DNA of 53,631 nt. It comes from Pseudomonadota bacterium. Lineage in GTDB: Bacteria > Pseudomonadota > Gammaproteobacteria > Burkholderiales > Thiobacillaceae. The notes beneath the pieces were generated by a model. That model ran no database searches. It was not told the DNA's origin and saw nothing but the letters and a program-made list of their open reading frames with translations. The translations under genes and the position numbers were made by a program. Below are positions 1-8,800 of the stretch, in pieces. The stretch spans positions 1 to 53,631 of the forward strand of contig JAURYL010000040.1 in NCBI GenBank assembly GCA_030653935.1, written 5' to 3'. The number at the start of each line of letters is the position of its first letter. Position 1 is the stretch's first letter.

Positions 1-132
1 CAAAATTGTTTCACGGAATTGTTCCACGGCCTTTTTTTGCTTCTGATAATTCAAATCGTGGACACCCTTCGTCCGCTCTAAAGCCTTGCCGTTACTGGCT
101 TTACAGCCGACTCGATAACATTTAACCGGACA
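1..132 (-). mobile_element. 5' end of an IS4-family insertion sequence (partial)
   Basis: The segment ends at position 132 with TTTAACCGGACA. This is the inverted complement of TGTCCGGTTAAA, which opens the element at 53499. Beyond these 13 or so bases the two ends differ, so this is the opposite terminus of the same element. It carries no recognisable transposase codons, as expected for the non-coding 5' end. The transposase would run leftward, out of the window. The element abuts CTAG (133-136) and cuts an antiporter gene. The family is assigned from the transposase tail at the other end of the window. Confidence 0.75.
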
Positions 133-1300
133 CTAGTGACATCAGATAGTAAATCGAGCCGATGCCACGGATGCCGAACCAGGAAATCAGACCGCGCTGA
201 TCGCGCGATACCCGTGCGCCGAGCAATCCTAGCCAGACCGACACCGGGCGCACGACCAGGAACAGGAGCAGGGAAAACCAGCCGGCGCTCGCCAGGAAAT
301 GGGTGTACGCGAGCATCGCGCCGACCACCAGAACGACCGCCACCTCCGCGATCCGCTCCAGTTGTTCGTTGAAGCCGCGCACCTGCTGCGCCATGAAGGC
401 GCTGGCATATTCCGAGTCGGTGGCCAGTGCCGCGTTGGCCTGGCTGCTCTGCAAGCCGGATTCCAGCACGGCCGAGTTGGAACCATCCCCAGGCCGCTCT
501 TTCACCCGCTGCAGCGCCAGGCCCGCCGCGAACACGGCCAGGAAACCGTAGGCCTGGCCGAGCACCGCAACCCCATAGGCCAGTGCGATGAGGCCCAGTG
601 CGAGAAATTCGTCAAACCCTACCGACTCCTGGTGGCGGCCGCGCAGATAGACCACCAGCCGCCCGATCAAGGTGCCCAGCGTGCCGCCGATCAACAGGCC
701 GCCGCTGATCGGCCACACCACGTCGAGTGCGAGCCAGCGCCAGCCACCCGCGCCCAGCTCGTGCAGACCGAGCAGGCCCAAGCCCAGCATCACGAAGGGA
801 AAAGCGGCGCCGTCGTTCAAGCCCCCCTCGGCGGTCAGGCTGAAGCGCAAGCGGTCGCGATCGCTTGCCTCCAGCACCTGGACATCAGAGGCCAGTACCG
901 GGTCGGTAGGCGCGAGGATGGCGCCGAGCAGGATGGCGGCGCCCAGCGAAAGGTCCAGCAGCAACACCCCGAGCGCGGCGATCAGCGCCACCGTGATCGT
1001 CATCGAGACGGTGGCGAGGCGTACCGGCGTGCGCCAGCCCTTATCCGACAAGGGAAGGCCAAGCTTGAGGCCGACGCCGAACAGCGAGATCAGCACCGCC
1101 ACTTCAGTCACTCTTTCCAGAATGGCCGAGTAAGCCAGTGGATCGGGCGTCATGAGGCCCCAACCGGCGGGACCGAGCCCATAACCGGCGGCCAGGTAAA
1201 GCATGGCGGTACTCAAGGGGAGGCGCTGCAAAGACGTGCCCGACAGGGCCATCGTGGTCAGTAGCGCGCCGAAGATGAGCGCCCATATTGCGAAGGACAT
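122..1300 (-). pseudogene. NhaP-type cation/proton antiporter, C-terminus removed by IS
   Basis: This is an inner-membrane monovalent cation:H+ antiporter of the CPA1 (NhaP) type. About eleven hydrophobic segments run through 392 residues. Typical motifs are visible: GAILAPTDPVLASDVQV, the ion-site region near residues 125-143; LTAEGGLNDGAAFP, around 155-168; and the late GIRGIGSIYYLM helix. Family members carry roughly 30-50 more residues after that last motif. Here the frame reads CTAG and then the IS terminus, ending LVSG-stop. The last codons and the stop therefore come from the element. The start at 1300 gives a normal N-terminal helix. Activity is doubtful because the final membrane helix is missing. 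Confidence 0.85.
133..136. repeat. CTAG target-site tetranucleotide at the left IS junction
   Basis: CTAG lies directly between the IS terminus and the antiporter gene. The same CTAG sits at 53495-53498 beside the other terminus. This fits insertion into CTAG with a 4-bp duplication. Only one side of each copy is visible, so the duplication itself is inferred. Confidence 0.55.
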
Positions 1301-1631
1301 GGAACCTCTGGGTTGCAGCGAGAGACGAATCGCGCCGTCAACCTCCGGCGAACGCGGGCGGGCATAGGGAACATGCCGCCGACCAGAGCCGCCGTTGCCC
1401 TACACGGCTGAAGATACGCAAGTCATCCGATTGCTTATGTGCGTCAGCAGACAGACGGCGGCGAACGTGGTCCCCAATATCGAATCATCGGAGCCAAATG
1501 CAATGTCCGCCGCGCGGCGACCGGCAATGGTCGCAGGCAACGCGTTCCTGGCGAAGAGCAGTGTTGGCCCGGCATGGCATACCGAGCCTCACACCCAATC
1601 CCGTTACCCAATCTCGTTACCCAAAGGATCA
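1301..1631. other. Intergenic region between divergent genes
   Basis: This 331-base spacer lies between the start of the antiporter and the start of the Cys-repeat protein, so it should hold promoters for both. The clearest feature is a short tandem repeat just before the second gene: a 13-base unit ACCCAATCYCGTT at 1593-1605 and 1606-1618, with the first six bases again after it. No RNA gene or convincing small coding region was seen. Confidence 0.5.
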
Positions 1632-2213
1632 ATGATGAAAACATTCAATATCAACGTACTCATCCTGGCACTCGGCATTACGTTGAACGCCGGCGCGATG
1701 GCTGAAGGCATTTCCAAATCCGACTACAAGGCTGGCAAGGACAAGATTGCGCTCGAGTACAAGGCAAGCAAGGCGAACTGCGCGCCGTTGGCCGGCAACC
1801 TGAACGATATTTGCGTGGCCGGGGCCAAGGGCCAGGAAAAAGTCGCCCTGGCCGAACTCGAAGCCAGCTACAAGCCCACCCGGAAGAACCGCTACCTGGC
1901 GCTCGTCGCCAAGGCGGATGCCGACTATGCGGTGGCCAATGAAAAGTGCGACGACGTGGCCGGCAACGTGAAAGATGTTTGTGTGAAGGAAGCGAAGGCC
2001 GTGCAGACCAGCCTCAAGGCCAACGCCAAGGCTGAACTGAAAACCTCGGACGCGAATGCCACGGCCAGGACCGAGACCAGCGAGGCCCGGAAGGACGCCA
2101 CGACGGACACGCTGGACGCCCAATACAAGGTGGCGAAGGAAAAATGCGATGTCTTGGCTGGCGGCGCGAAGGAAGTTTGCGTGAATCAAGCCAAAGCGCG
2201 CTTCGGCAAGTAG
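1632..2213 (+). CDS. Secreted Lys/Ala-rich protein with three Cys-pair repeats
   Basis: This is a 193-residue exported protein of unknown function. It starts with a typical signal peptide (MMKTFNINVLILALGI, cut near AMA-EG). The mature chain is rich in Lys, Ala and Asp and looks largely helical. It holds three copies of a motif of the form C-x10-C followed by V/A-x-x-AK: NCAPLAGNLNDICV, KCDDVAGNVKDVCV and KCDVLAGGAKEVCV. The spacing could suit an intra-repeat disulfide or metal binding in the periplasm, but that is inference. The ATG at 1632 is preceded by AAAGGA at good spacing. An upstream in-frame extension to 1395 lacks a signal peptide and is not favoured. The next gene is a lipoprotein 60 bases downstream, probably co-transcribed. 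Confidence 0.8.
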   Translation: MMKTFNINVLILALGITLNAGAMAEGISKSDYKAGKDKIALEYKASKANCAPLAGNLNDICVAGAKGQEKVALAELEASYKPTRKNRYLALVAKADADYAVANEKCDDVAGNVKDVCVKEAKAVQTSLKANAKAELKTSDANATARTETSEARKDATTDTLDAQYKVAKEKCDVLAGGAKEVCVNQAKARFGK

Positions 2214-2273
2214 CCACTCGGAACCACCCGGTACGCCGTACCGGGAAGACAACCTTCAGATAGAGGTAATCAC

Positions 2274-2483
2274 ATGAAATCCATGCAGAAATTCGCGTTC
2301 AGTGCCGCAACTGCGGCCATGCTGCTCGGCGGCTGTGCCGGGATGTCCTCGCAGGACAAGAACACCGCCATCGGCGCCGGAGTCGGCGCCATCGGCGGCG
2401 CCGTTCTGACTGGCGGCAGCGCGGTCGGAACCGTGGGCGGCGCGGCCGTCGGCGGTGTGATCGGCCACGAAGTCGGGAAGTGA
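2274..2483 (+). CDS. Small glycine-zipper lipoprotein
   Basis: This is a 69-residue envelope lipoprotein. The signal peptide ends in the lipobox LGGC, with Cys21 as the acylation site. The mature part is a glycine zipper (AIGAGVGAIGGAV, VGTVGGAAVGGVIG) of the OsmB/Rick_17kDa_Anti type, which packs or inserts in the outer membrane. GAGG lies about ten bases before the ATG. The last 80 or so bases, including the stop, are repeated at 2628-2713 behind a hairpin element. The specific role is unknown; in enteric bacteria similar proteins respond to osmotic or envelope stress. Confidence 0.8.
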   Translation: MKSMQKFAFSAATAAMLLGGCAGMSSQDKNTAIGAGVGAIGGAVLTGGSAVGTVGGAAVGGVIGHEVGK

Positions 2484-2495
2484 TGTATGACCCGC

Positions 2496-2521
2496 GTCCG
2501 CTCGCCTGCAGGCGAGCGGAC
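2496..2521. terminator. Perfect 26-bp palindrome after the lipoprotein gene
   Basis: GTCCGCTCGCCTG is followed directly by its exact inverted complement, 12 bases after the lipoprotein stop. No T-run follows, so a Rho-independent terminator is only possible. A shorter relative (GCTTGCCTGCAGGCAAGC) follows the duplicated 3' end near 2725-2742, so the hairpin belongs to the duplicated unit. Confidence 0.5.
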
Positions 2522-2529
2522 CAACAGCA

Positions 2530-2629
2530 CGCGTAGGGCGGATGAGCCGGCGTCTTCTTGCCGGCGTTATCCGCCGAATGTCAAACATTCGGCGGAAGGC
2601 GCGATAAAGCCGCTTTTCCGCCCTACGCG
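2530..2629. repeat. MITE-like inverted-repeat element, about 100 bp
   Basis: The ends GCGTAGGGCGG and CCGCCCTACGC are inverted complements. The inside is also palindromic (CCGCCGAATG/CATTCGGCGG around 2571-2596). It has no coding capacity. The element separates the lipoprotein gene from the copy of its 3' end. Confidence 0.7.
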
Positions 2630-2713
2630 TTCTGACTGGCGGCAGCGCGGTCGGAACCGTGGGCGGCGCGGCCGTCGGCGGTGTAATCGGCCATGAAGTC
2701 GGGAAATGATGTA
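2628..2713 (+). pseudogene. Duplicated 3' end of the glycine-zipper lipoprotein gene
   Basis: The segment matches 2402-2487 at a constant offset of 226 bases, with a few silent-type differences. It would encode LTGGSAVGTVGGAAVGGVIG and the same C-terminus and stop, but it has no start or lipobox. It is a remnant of a tandem duplication that also copied the downstream palindrome. Confidence 0.8.
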
Positions 2714-2745
2714 CACCCACCGCCGCTTGCCTGCAGGCAAGCCCG

Positions 2746-2828
2746 CGTAGGATGTGGTGAGCGCAGCGAACCGCATCAAATAGCGTAACCGTGGTTGATG
2801 CGGTTCGCTGCGCTCACCACATCCTACG
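2746..2828. repeat. MITE-like hairpin with 34-bp perfect arms
   Basis: The arm at 2746-2779 (CGTAGGATGTGGTGAGCGC...) is an exact inverted complement of 2795-2828, with a 15-base loop. It sits about 50 bases before the ndvB start. It may end upstream transcription or lie in the ndvB leader. Confidence 0.8.
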
Positions 2829-2878
2829 GCCCTTCGGCGTCCCGCCGCGTGTCGCAACTACCGGGTTGGGAGAATTGA

Positions 2879-5800
2879 TTGAGAGCAGCGTGGATAGCGG
2901 GCAATACGAACTTCTTCGGCCATTGGTGGGGTCGGATTCGGACACATCTGGTAGGCGTGTCCCCGGACGGAAGCGGCGTTCCGGGCAAATACGGCGACGA
3001 TGAGCCGCCGCTACGCGCGGAGTTGTTCAGCAGCGATCAGATGGCGCAACACGGCGTGCGTCTCGCGTCCGCCCACCGCCTGGCGCCGGGGCGGGTGTCG
3101 GAGCAGTTGCTGTCGCGCCTGGACGCGAACGAGGGCGTGCTGATCGAGACTTGCAACCGGCTGAAGGCGGTGGTCGCGGCGAAGCAGCGCATCACGCCCG
3201 CCGGGGAATGGCTGCTCGATAACCTCTATCTGGTCGAAGAGCAGATTCGCACCGCCCGGCGCCACCTGCCCAAGGGTTATAGCCGGGAATTGCCGAGCCT
3301 CGCCGAGGGCGCTTCGAGGGAGCTGCCGCGCGTCTATGACATCGCCCTGGAGACCATCGCCCACGGCGATGGTCGGGTGAGCCCGGAAAGTCTCAGCCGT
3401 TTCGTCGCCGCCTACCAGACCGTCACCCCGCTACGGCTGGGCGAGTTGTGGGCCATCCCCATCATGCTGCGTCTGGCCTTGATCGAAAACCTGCGCCGTG
3501 TCGCGGTGCGCATCGCCAGCGGCAGTGTGGACCGGGGTCTGGCCGTCGCCTGGACCAACAAGTTGACGGAGATCGCCCACCAGGACCCGAAGAACCTGAT
3601 CCTGGTGATCGCGGACATGGCACGATCGAATCCGCCGATGACCGCGTCGTTCGTGTCGGAACTGGCGCGCAGCCTGCAGGGCCAGGGCCTCGCCCTGGCC
3701 CTGCCGCTGACCTGGATCGAGCAGCAACTGGCCGAGTCGGGCCTGAGCATCGAGCAGTTGGTGCGTTCCGGCAACCAGCGGCAGGCCACCGACCAGGTCT
3801 CCATCAGCAACAGCATCGGCAGTCTGCGCTTCCTCGGAACCATGGACTGGCGCGAGTTCGTCGAGGCCATGAGCGTGGTCGAACGGACCCTGCGCACGGA
3901 CCCGGGCGCGGCCTACGCCGGGATGGACTTCGCCAGCCGCGACCGTTACCGGCACGCCGTCGAGAAAATCGCGAAGGCGAGCGGACTCAGCGAGGACGCG
4001 GTGGCCAGCCGCGCCATCGAGCTGGCGCAGGCGGGCGCGGCCCGAACCGGTCCGGCCGACAGAAGCGCGCATGTGGGCTACTACCTGGTCGACCGTGGCC
4101 TGCCCGAACTGGAAAACGCGACGCGCGCGAGCCCGCCCCTAGGCGCGCGGCTGCGGCGCAGGGCAAGCCGATCTCCCCTGCTGCTGTATCTGGGCGCGAT
4201 CGCGCTGCTCACGCTGCTTCTCAGCGCGGGCCTGTTGGCGCAGGCGTGGATGGACGCCGCGGGCGATTGGGTGCTCATCCTGACCGGCCTCCTCGCGCTG
4301 CTGGCCACCGGCCAGCTCGCGGTGGCACTGGTGAACTGGCTGTTCACCTTGCTGGCGTCACCGCATCCGCTGCCGCGCATGGACTTTTCCACCGGCATTC
4401 CGCCGGAATCGCGCGCCCTGGTGGTGGTTCCGACCCTGCTCACCAGCCCGCGCAACATCGAGCATCTGGTCGAGGCGCTGGAAGTTCGCTTCCTGGCTAA
4501 TCGCGACGCGAACCTGCATTTCGGCCTGTTGACCGACTTTTGCGATGCGGCCGAGGAAGTGCTGGCCAATGACGCGCCACTACTGCGTCTGGCCCGGGAG
4601 CGGATCGAAGCCCTGAATGCGCACTACGCGGAGGGTGGAAACGATGTCTTTTTCCTGTTTCATCGCCCGCGCCGCTGGAATCCCCACGACAAGATATGGA
4701 TGGGTTACGAGCGCAAGCGCGGCAAGCTGGCGGACCTGAACGCCCTGCTACGCGAAGGAAATAGCGAGGCTTTCTCTCTGGTGGTCGGCGCGACCGCGCT
4801 GCTCGCCGACGTGAAATACGTCATCACCCTGGACACCGACACGCAACTGCCGCGTGACGCCGCGCATCAGTTCGTCGGCACCATGGCGCACCCACTCAAC
4901 CGTCCGGTCTACGACGCCGCCCTGGGGCGAGTCTGCGCCGGCTACGGCATCCTGCAACCGCGCGTGAGCGCGAGCCTGCCCGGCACCAGCCAATCGCGCT
5001 ATGCGCGCCTGAACGGCGGCGAGCCGGGCATCGATCCGTACACCCGCGCCGTCTCCGACGTCTACCAGGACGCGTTCCAGGAAGGCTCGTTCATCGGCAA
5101 GGGGATCTACGACGTCGCCGCCTTCGAACAGGCACTCAAGGGGCACTTTCGCGAGAACCGCATCCTCAGCCACGACCTTCTGGAAGGCTGTTATGTCCGC
5201 GCCGGACTATTGAGCGACGTGCAGTTGTACGAGGAATACCCGGCCCGCTACGGCGCCGACGTCAACCGCCGCTATCGCTGGATCCGTGGCGACTGGCAAC
5301 TCGTGGGCTGGCTGCTACCGTGGCTGCGCGGCCCCGACGGACAGCGCCGGCGCAATCCCCTGTCCATGCTGTCGCGCTGGAAACTGCTCGACAACCTGCG
5401 CCGCAGCCTGGTGCCGGCGGCGTTGACGCTGCTGTTGCTGCTCGGCTGGACCGTGTTTTCTTCGGCCCTGCTCTGGACCCTGGCGGTGCTCGGCGTCCTC
5501 CTGATTCCGTCGCTGCTGGCCACCCTTCTGGATGTAATCCGAAAACCGGACGACATGCGGCCGGGCCAGCACCTCGCCACCACCGCCCATGCCGCCGGCC
5601 AGCGCTTGCTCCAGACCGGCTTTGCCCTGGTGACGCTGCCGCATGAAGCGTTCTACAGCCTGGATGCGGTCTTGCGCACCCTCGGGCGCCTGCTGTTCAC
5701 GCAGCAGCGCTTGCTGGAATGGAATCCCTCCGGCGACCAGGAAAGACAGACCCGTAGCGACTTGGCCACTTCGTTCCGCGCCATGGGTTTCGCCCCCGTG

Positions 5801-8800
5801 CTGGCCGTCGGCTGCGCCATCACCCTGGCGCTGGAGAATCCGGCCGCGCTGCTGGTGGCGGGTCCGATCCTGCTTCTGTGGCTGGCCTCCCCCGTCATCA
5901 CCTGGTGGATCAGCCTGCCGCTGGCCCGCCGCGAGGCCCGGCTGAGCGCCGAACAGACCCGTTTTCTCGGCAGGATCGCGCGCAAGACCTGGGCCTTCTT
6001 CGAATCCTTCGTCGGCCCGGAGGACCACTGGCTGCCGCCGGACAACTACCAGGAATACCGCATCGCCACGCTGGCCCATCGCACCTCGCCGACCAACATG
6101 GGGCTGGCACTGCTGGCGAACCTGTCCGCCCACGACTTCGGCTACATCCCGGCCGGGCAACTGATCGAGCGCACCGGCAACACCCTGGAAACGATGGGGG
6201 GCATGGCCCGCTATCGCGGCCATTTCTACAACTGGTACGACACGCAAACACTGCAACCGCTGCATCCGGCTTACATCTCGTCGGTGGATAGCGGCAACCT
6301 GGCGGGCCATCTCCTGACCTTGCGCCCCGGCCTGATCGCGCTGCTCGACCGGCCGATCATGGAACCACGCTGGCTGGATGGCCTGGGTGACACCCTGAGA
6401 ATACTGGAGGAGGCCGCGGGCGACTCCGTGCCGGCCACGCTGGTGCAATTCCGCAAGCAGTTCGATAGCGCATCCCGTCCGGCAACGATCCCGGCGCTGT
6501 GGCATCTGCTCGACCAGATGCTCCAATCCGCCACGGCGATGCGCGAGAACCTGGGGCAGGAGCCCGAGAGTCAGGCGTGCTGGTGGTTGCGGGCGCTGAC
6601 CCGGCAATGCCAGGCCATCCGCGACGATCTGATCTTTCTCGCACCCTGGATCGGGCAGCCGGCCGCCCCGGACGGACTCGTGGAGCAGTCTGAACTCGAC
6701 CCCATCCCGACCCTGCGCGCCCTGGCGGGGTTGGCGCTGACGACCCCTCACGGCAACCCTGGCATGACGCCCATCGAGGATGCCTGGCAGGCCGAACGGC
6801 GCCGCCATATCGAACTGGGCAGCGAGCGTGCCCAGGCCCGTATCGCCGACATCCAGCGCCTGGCCCTGCAGGCCGGCGAGCTCGCAAACATGGAATATGG
6901 ATTCCTCTACGACAAGTCGGCGCGCCTGTTGAGCATTGGCTACAACGTGGACGAGCGACGGCGCGACACGAGTTACTACGATCTGCTGGCTTCGGAAGCG
7001 CGCCTGTCCGTATTCGTCGCCATCGCCCAGGGGCAGTTGCCCCAGGAAAGCTGGTTCGCCCTCGGGCGCCTGCTCACCCGCGCCGGCGGCGAACCGATCC
7101 TGCTGTCCTGGAGCGGCTCGATGTTCGAGTACCTGATGCCGCAACTGGTGATGCCGACCTACGACCATACCCTGCTCGACCAGACCAACCGCGCGGCGGT
7201 GGCGCGGCAGATCGAGTACGGCCAGCAACGTGGCGTGCCGTGGGGCATTTCGGAATCCGGCTACAACACGGTGGACGTGCATTTCAACTACCAGTACCGC
7301 GCCTTCGGTGTGCCCGGCCTGGGGCTCAAGCGCGGACTCGCCGAGGATCTCGTGGTCGCGCCCTATGCCAGCGTGATGGCGCTGATGGTGGCGCCGGAGG
7401 CGGCTTGCCTGAATTTGCAACGTCTCGCCGCTGCTGGCGCGGAAGGCTGGTTCGGATTTTTCGAGGCCATCGACTACACCCCGGCACGGCAACGGCGCGG
7501 CGAAACGCACGCACTGGTGCGCTCCTACATGGCCCATCACCAGGGCATGAGCCTGCTCGCACTGTCCACCCTGTTGCTGGACCGGCCGATGCAGAAGCGC
7601 TTCGCCGCCGACCCGCTGTTCCAGGCCACGCTGCTGTTGCTGCAGGAACGCATTCCCAGGGCCTCGGCTTTCTATACCCATGCCGCGGAACTGACCGGCA
7701 TCGAGATCGGTGCGGGTAGCCCGGAGATGTCGATTCGCGTACTGAACAATCCCGATACGCCGGTCCCGGAAGTGCAGTTGCTGTCCAATGGCCGCTACCA
7801 CGTCATGATCAGCCACACGGGCGGCGGCTACAGTCGTTGGCAGGACCTCGCCGTGACCCGCTGGCGCGAGGACGGCACCCGCGACGCCTGGGGTACGTTC
7901 GCCTATCTGCGTGATGTGGAAAGCGGCGCAATCTGGTCTACCGCGCACCAGCCCACCCTGCGGCGCGCGGAACACTATGAGGCGATCTTCTCGGAAGGAC
8001 GCGCGGAATTCCGCCGCCGCGATCGCGCAACTGGCAAAAGCGGTGATTTCGATTTCGACACCCATACCGATATCGTCGTGTCGCCGGAAGATGACATCGA
8101 ACTGCGCCGGGTCCGCATCACCAACCGTTCCGGCACCCGTCGCAGCATCGAGCTCACCAGCTACGCGGAGGTGGTACTGGCGGTCCCCGCCGCCGACGCA
8201 CTGCATCCGGCATTCAGCAATCTCTTCGTGCAGACCGAAATCGTCGAGCCGAGCCGGGCCATCCTCTGTACCCGCCGCCCCCGCTCCCGCGACGAGCAAT
8301 CGCCCTGGCTGTTTCATTTGCTGGCCGTGCATGACGCCGATGCCGAGGAGCTGAGCTATGAAACTGACCGCGCGCGCTTCATCGGTCGCGGCCGTAGCGC
8401 CGCCGCACCCCAGGCGATGGACGCGGCCGTGGCGCTGTCCGGCAGCCAGGGTTCGGTGCTCGATCCGGTGCTCGCCATCCGCTGTCGGATCACCCTCGAT
8501 CCCGAGCAATCGGCCAGCGTGGACCTGGTTTACGGCATTGCCGATAGCCGCGCGGCAGCCTTGAACCTGGTCGAGAAATATCAGGATCGCCGCCTCGCCG
8601 ACCGCGTCTTCGAACTGGCCTGGACCCACGCCCAGGTGGTGCTGCGCCAGATCAACGCCGACGAGGCGGACGCACAGCTTTACGGGCGCCTCGCCAACTC
8701 GGTCATCCACGCCCATGCCGCGCTACGCGCCGACAGCAGCGTGCTGATGAAAAACCGGCGCGGGCAATCCAGCCTCTGGGGCTATGCCATTTCCGGCGAC

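Noticed and set aside
2496..2828. Hairpins as an attachment site or origin
   Set aside because: They belong to dispersed palindrome families found at many gene ends in this window and have no adjacent integrase or initiator gene.
5315..8716. A 1,133-codon open frame antisense to ndvB
   Set aside because: It is Gln/Arg/His/Gly-rich with no domain, as expected for the complement of a high-GC gene. The ndvB strand has clear family motifs throughout.
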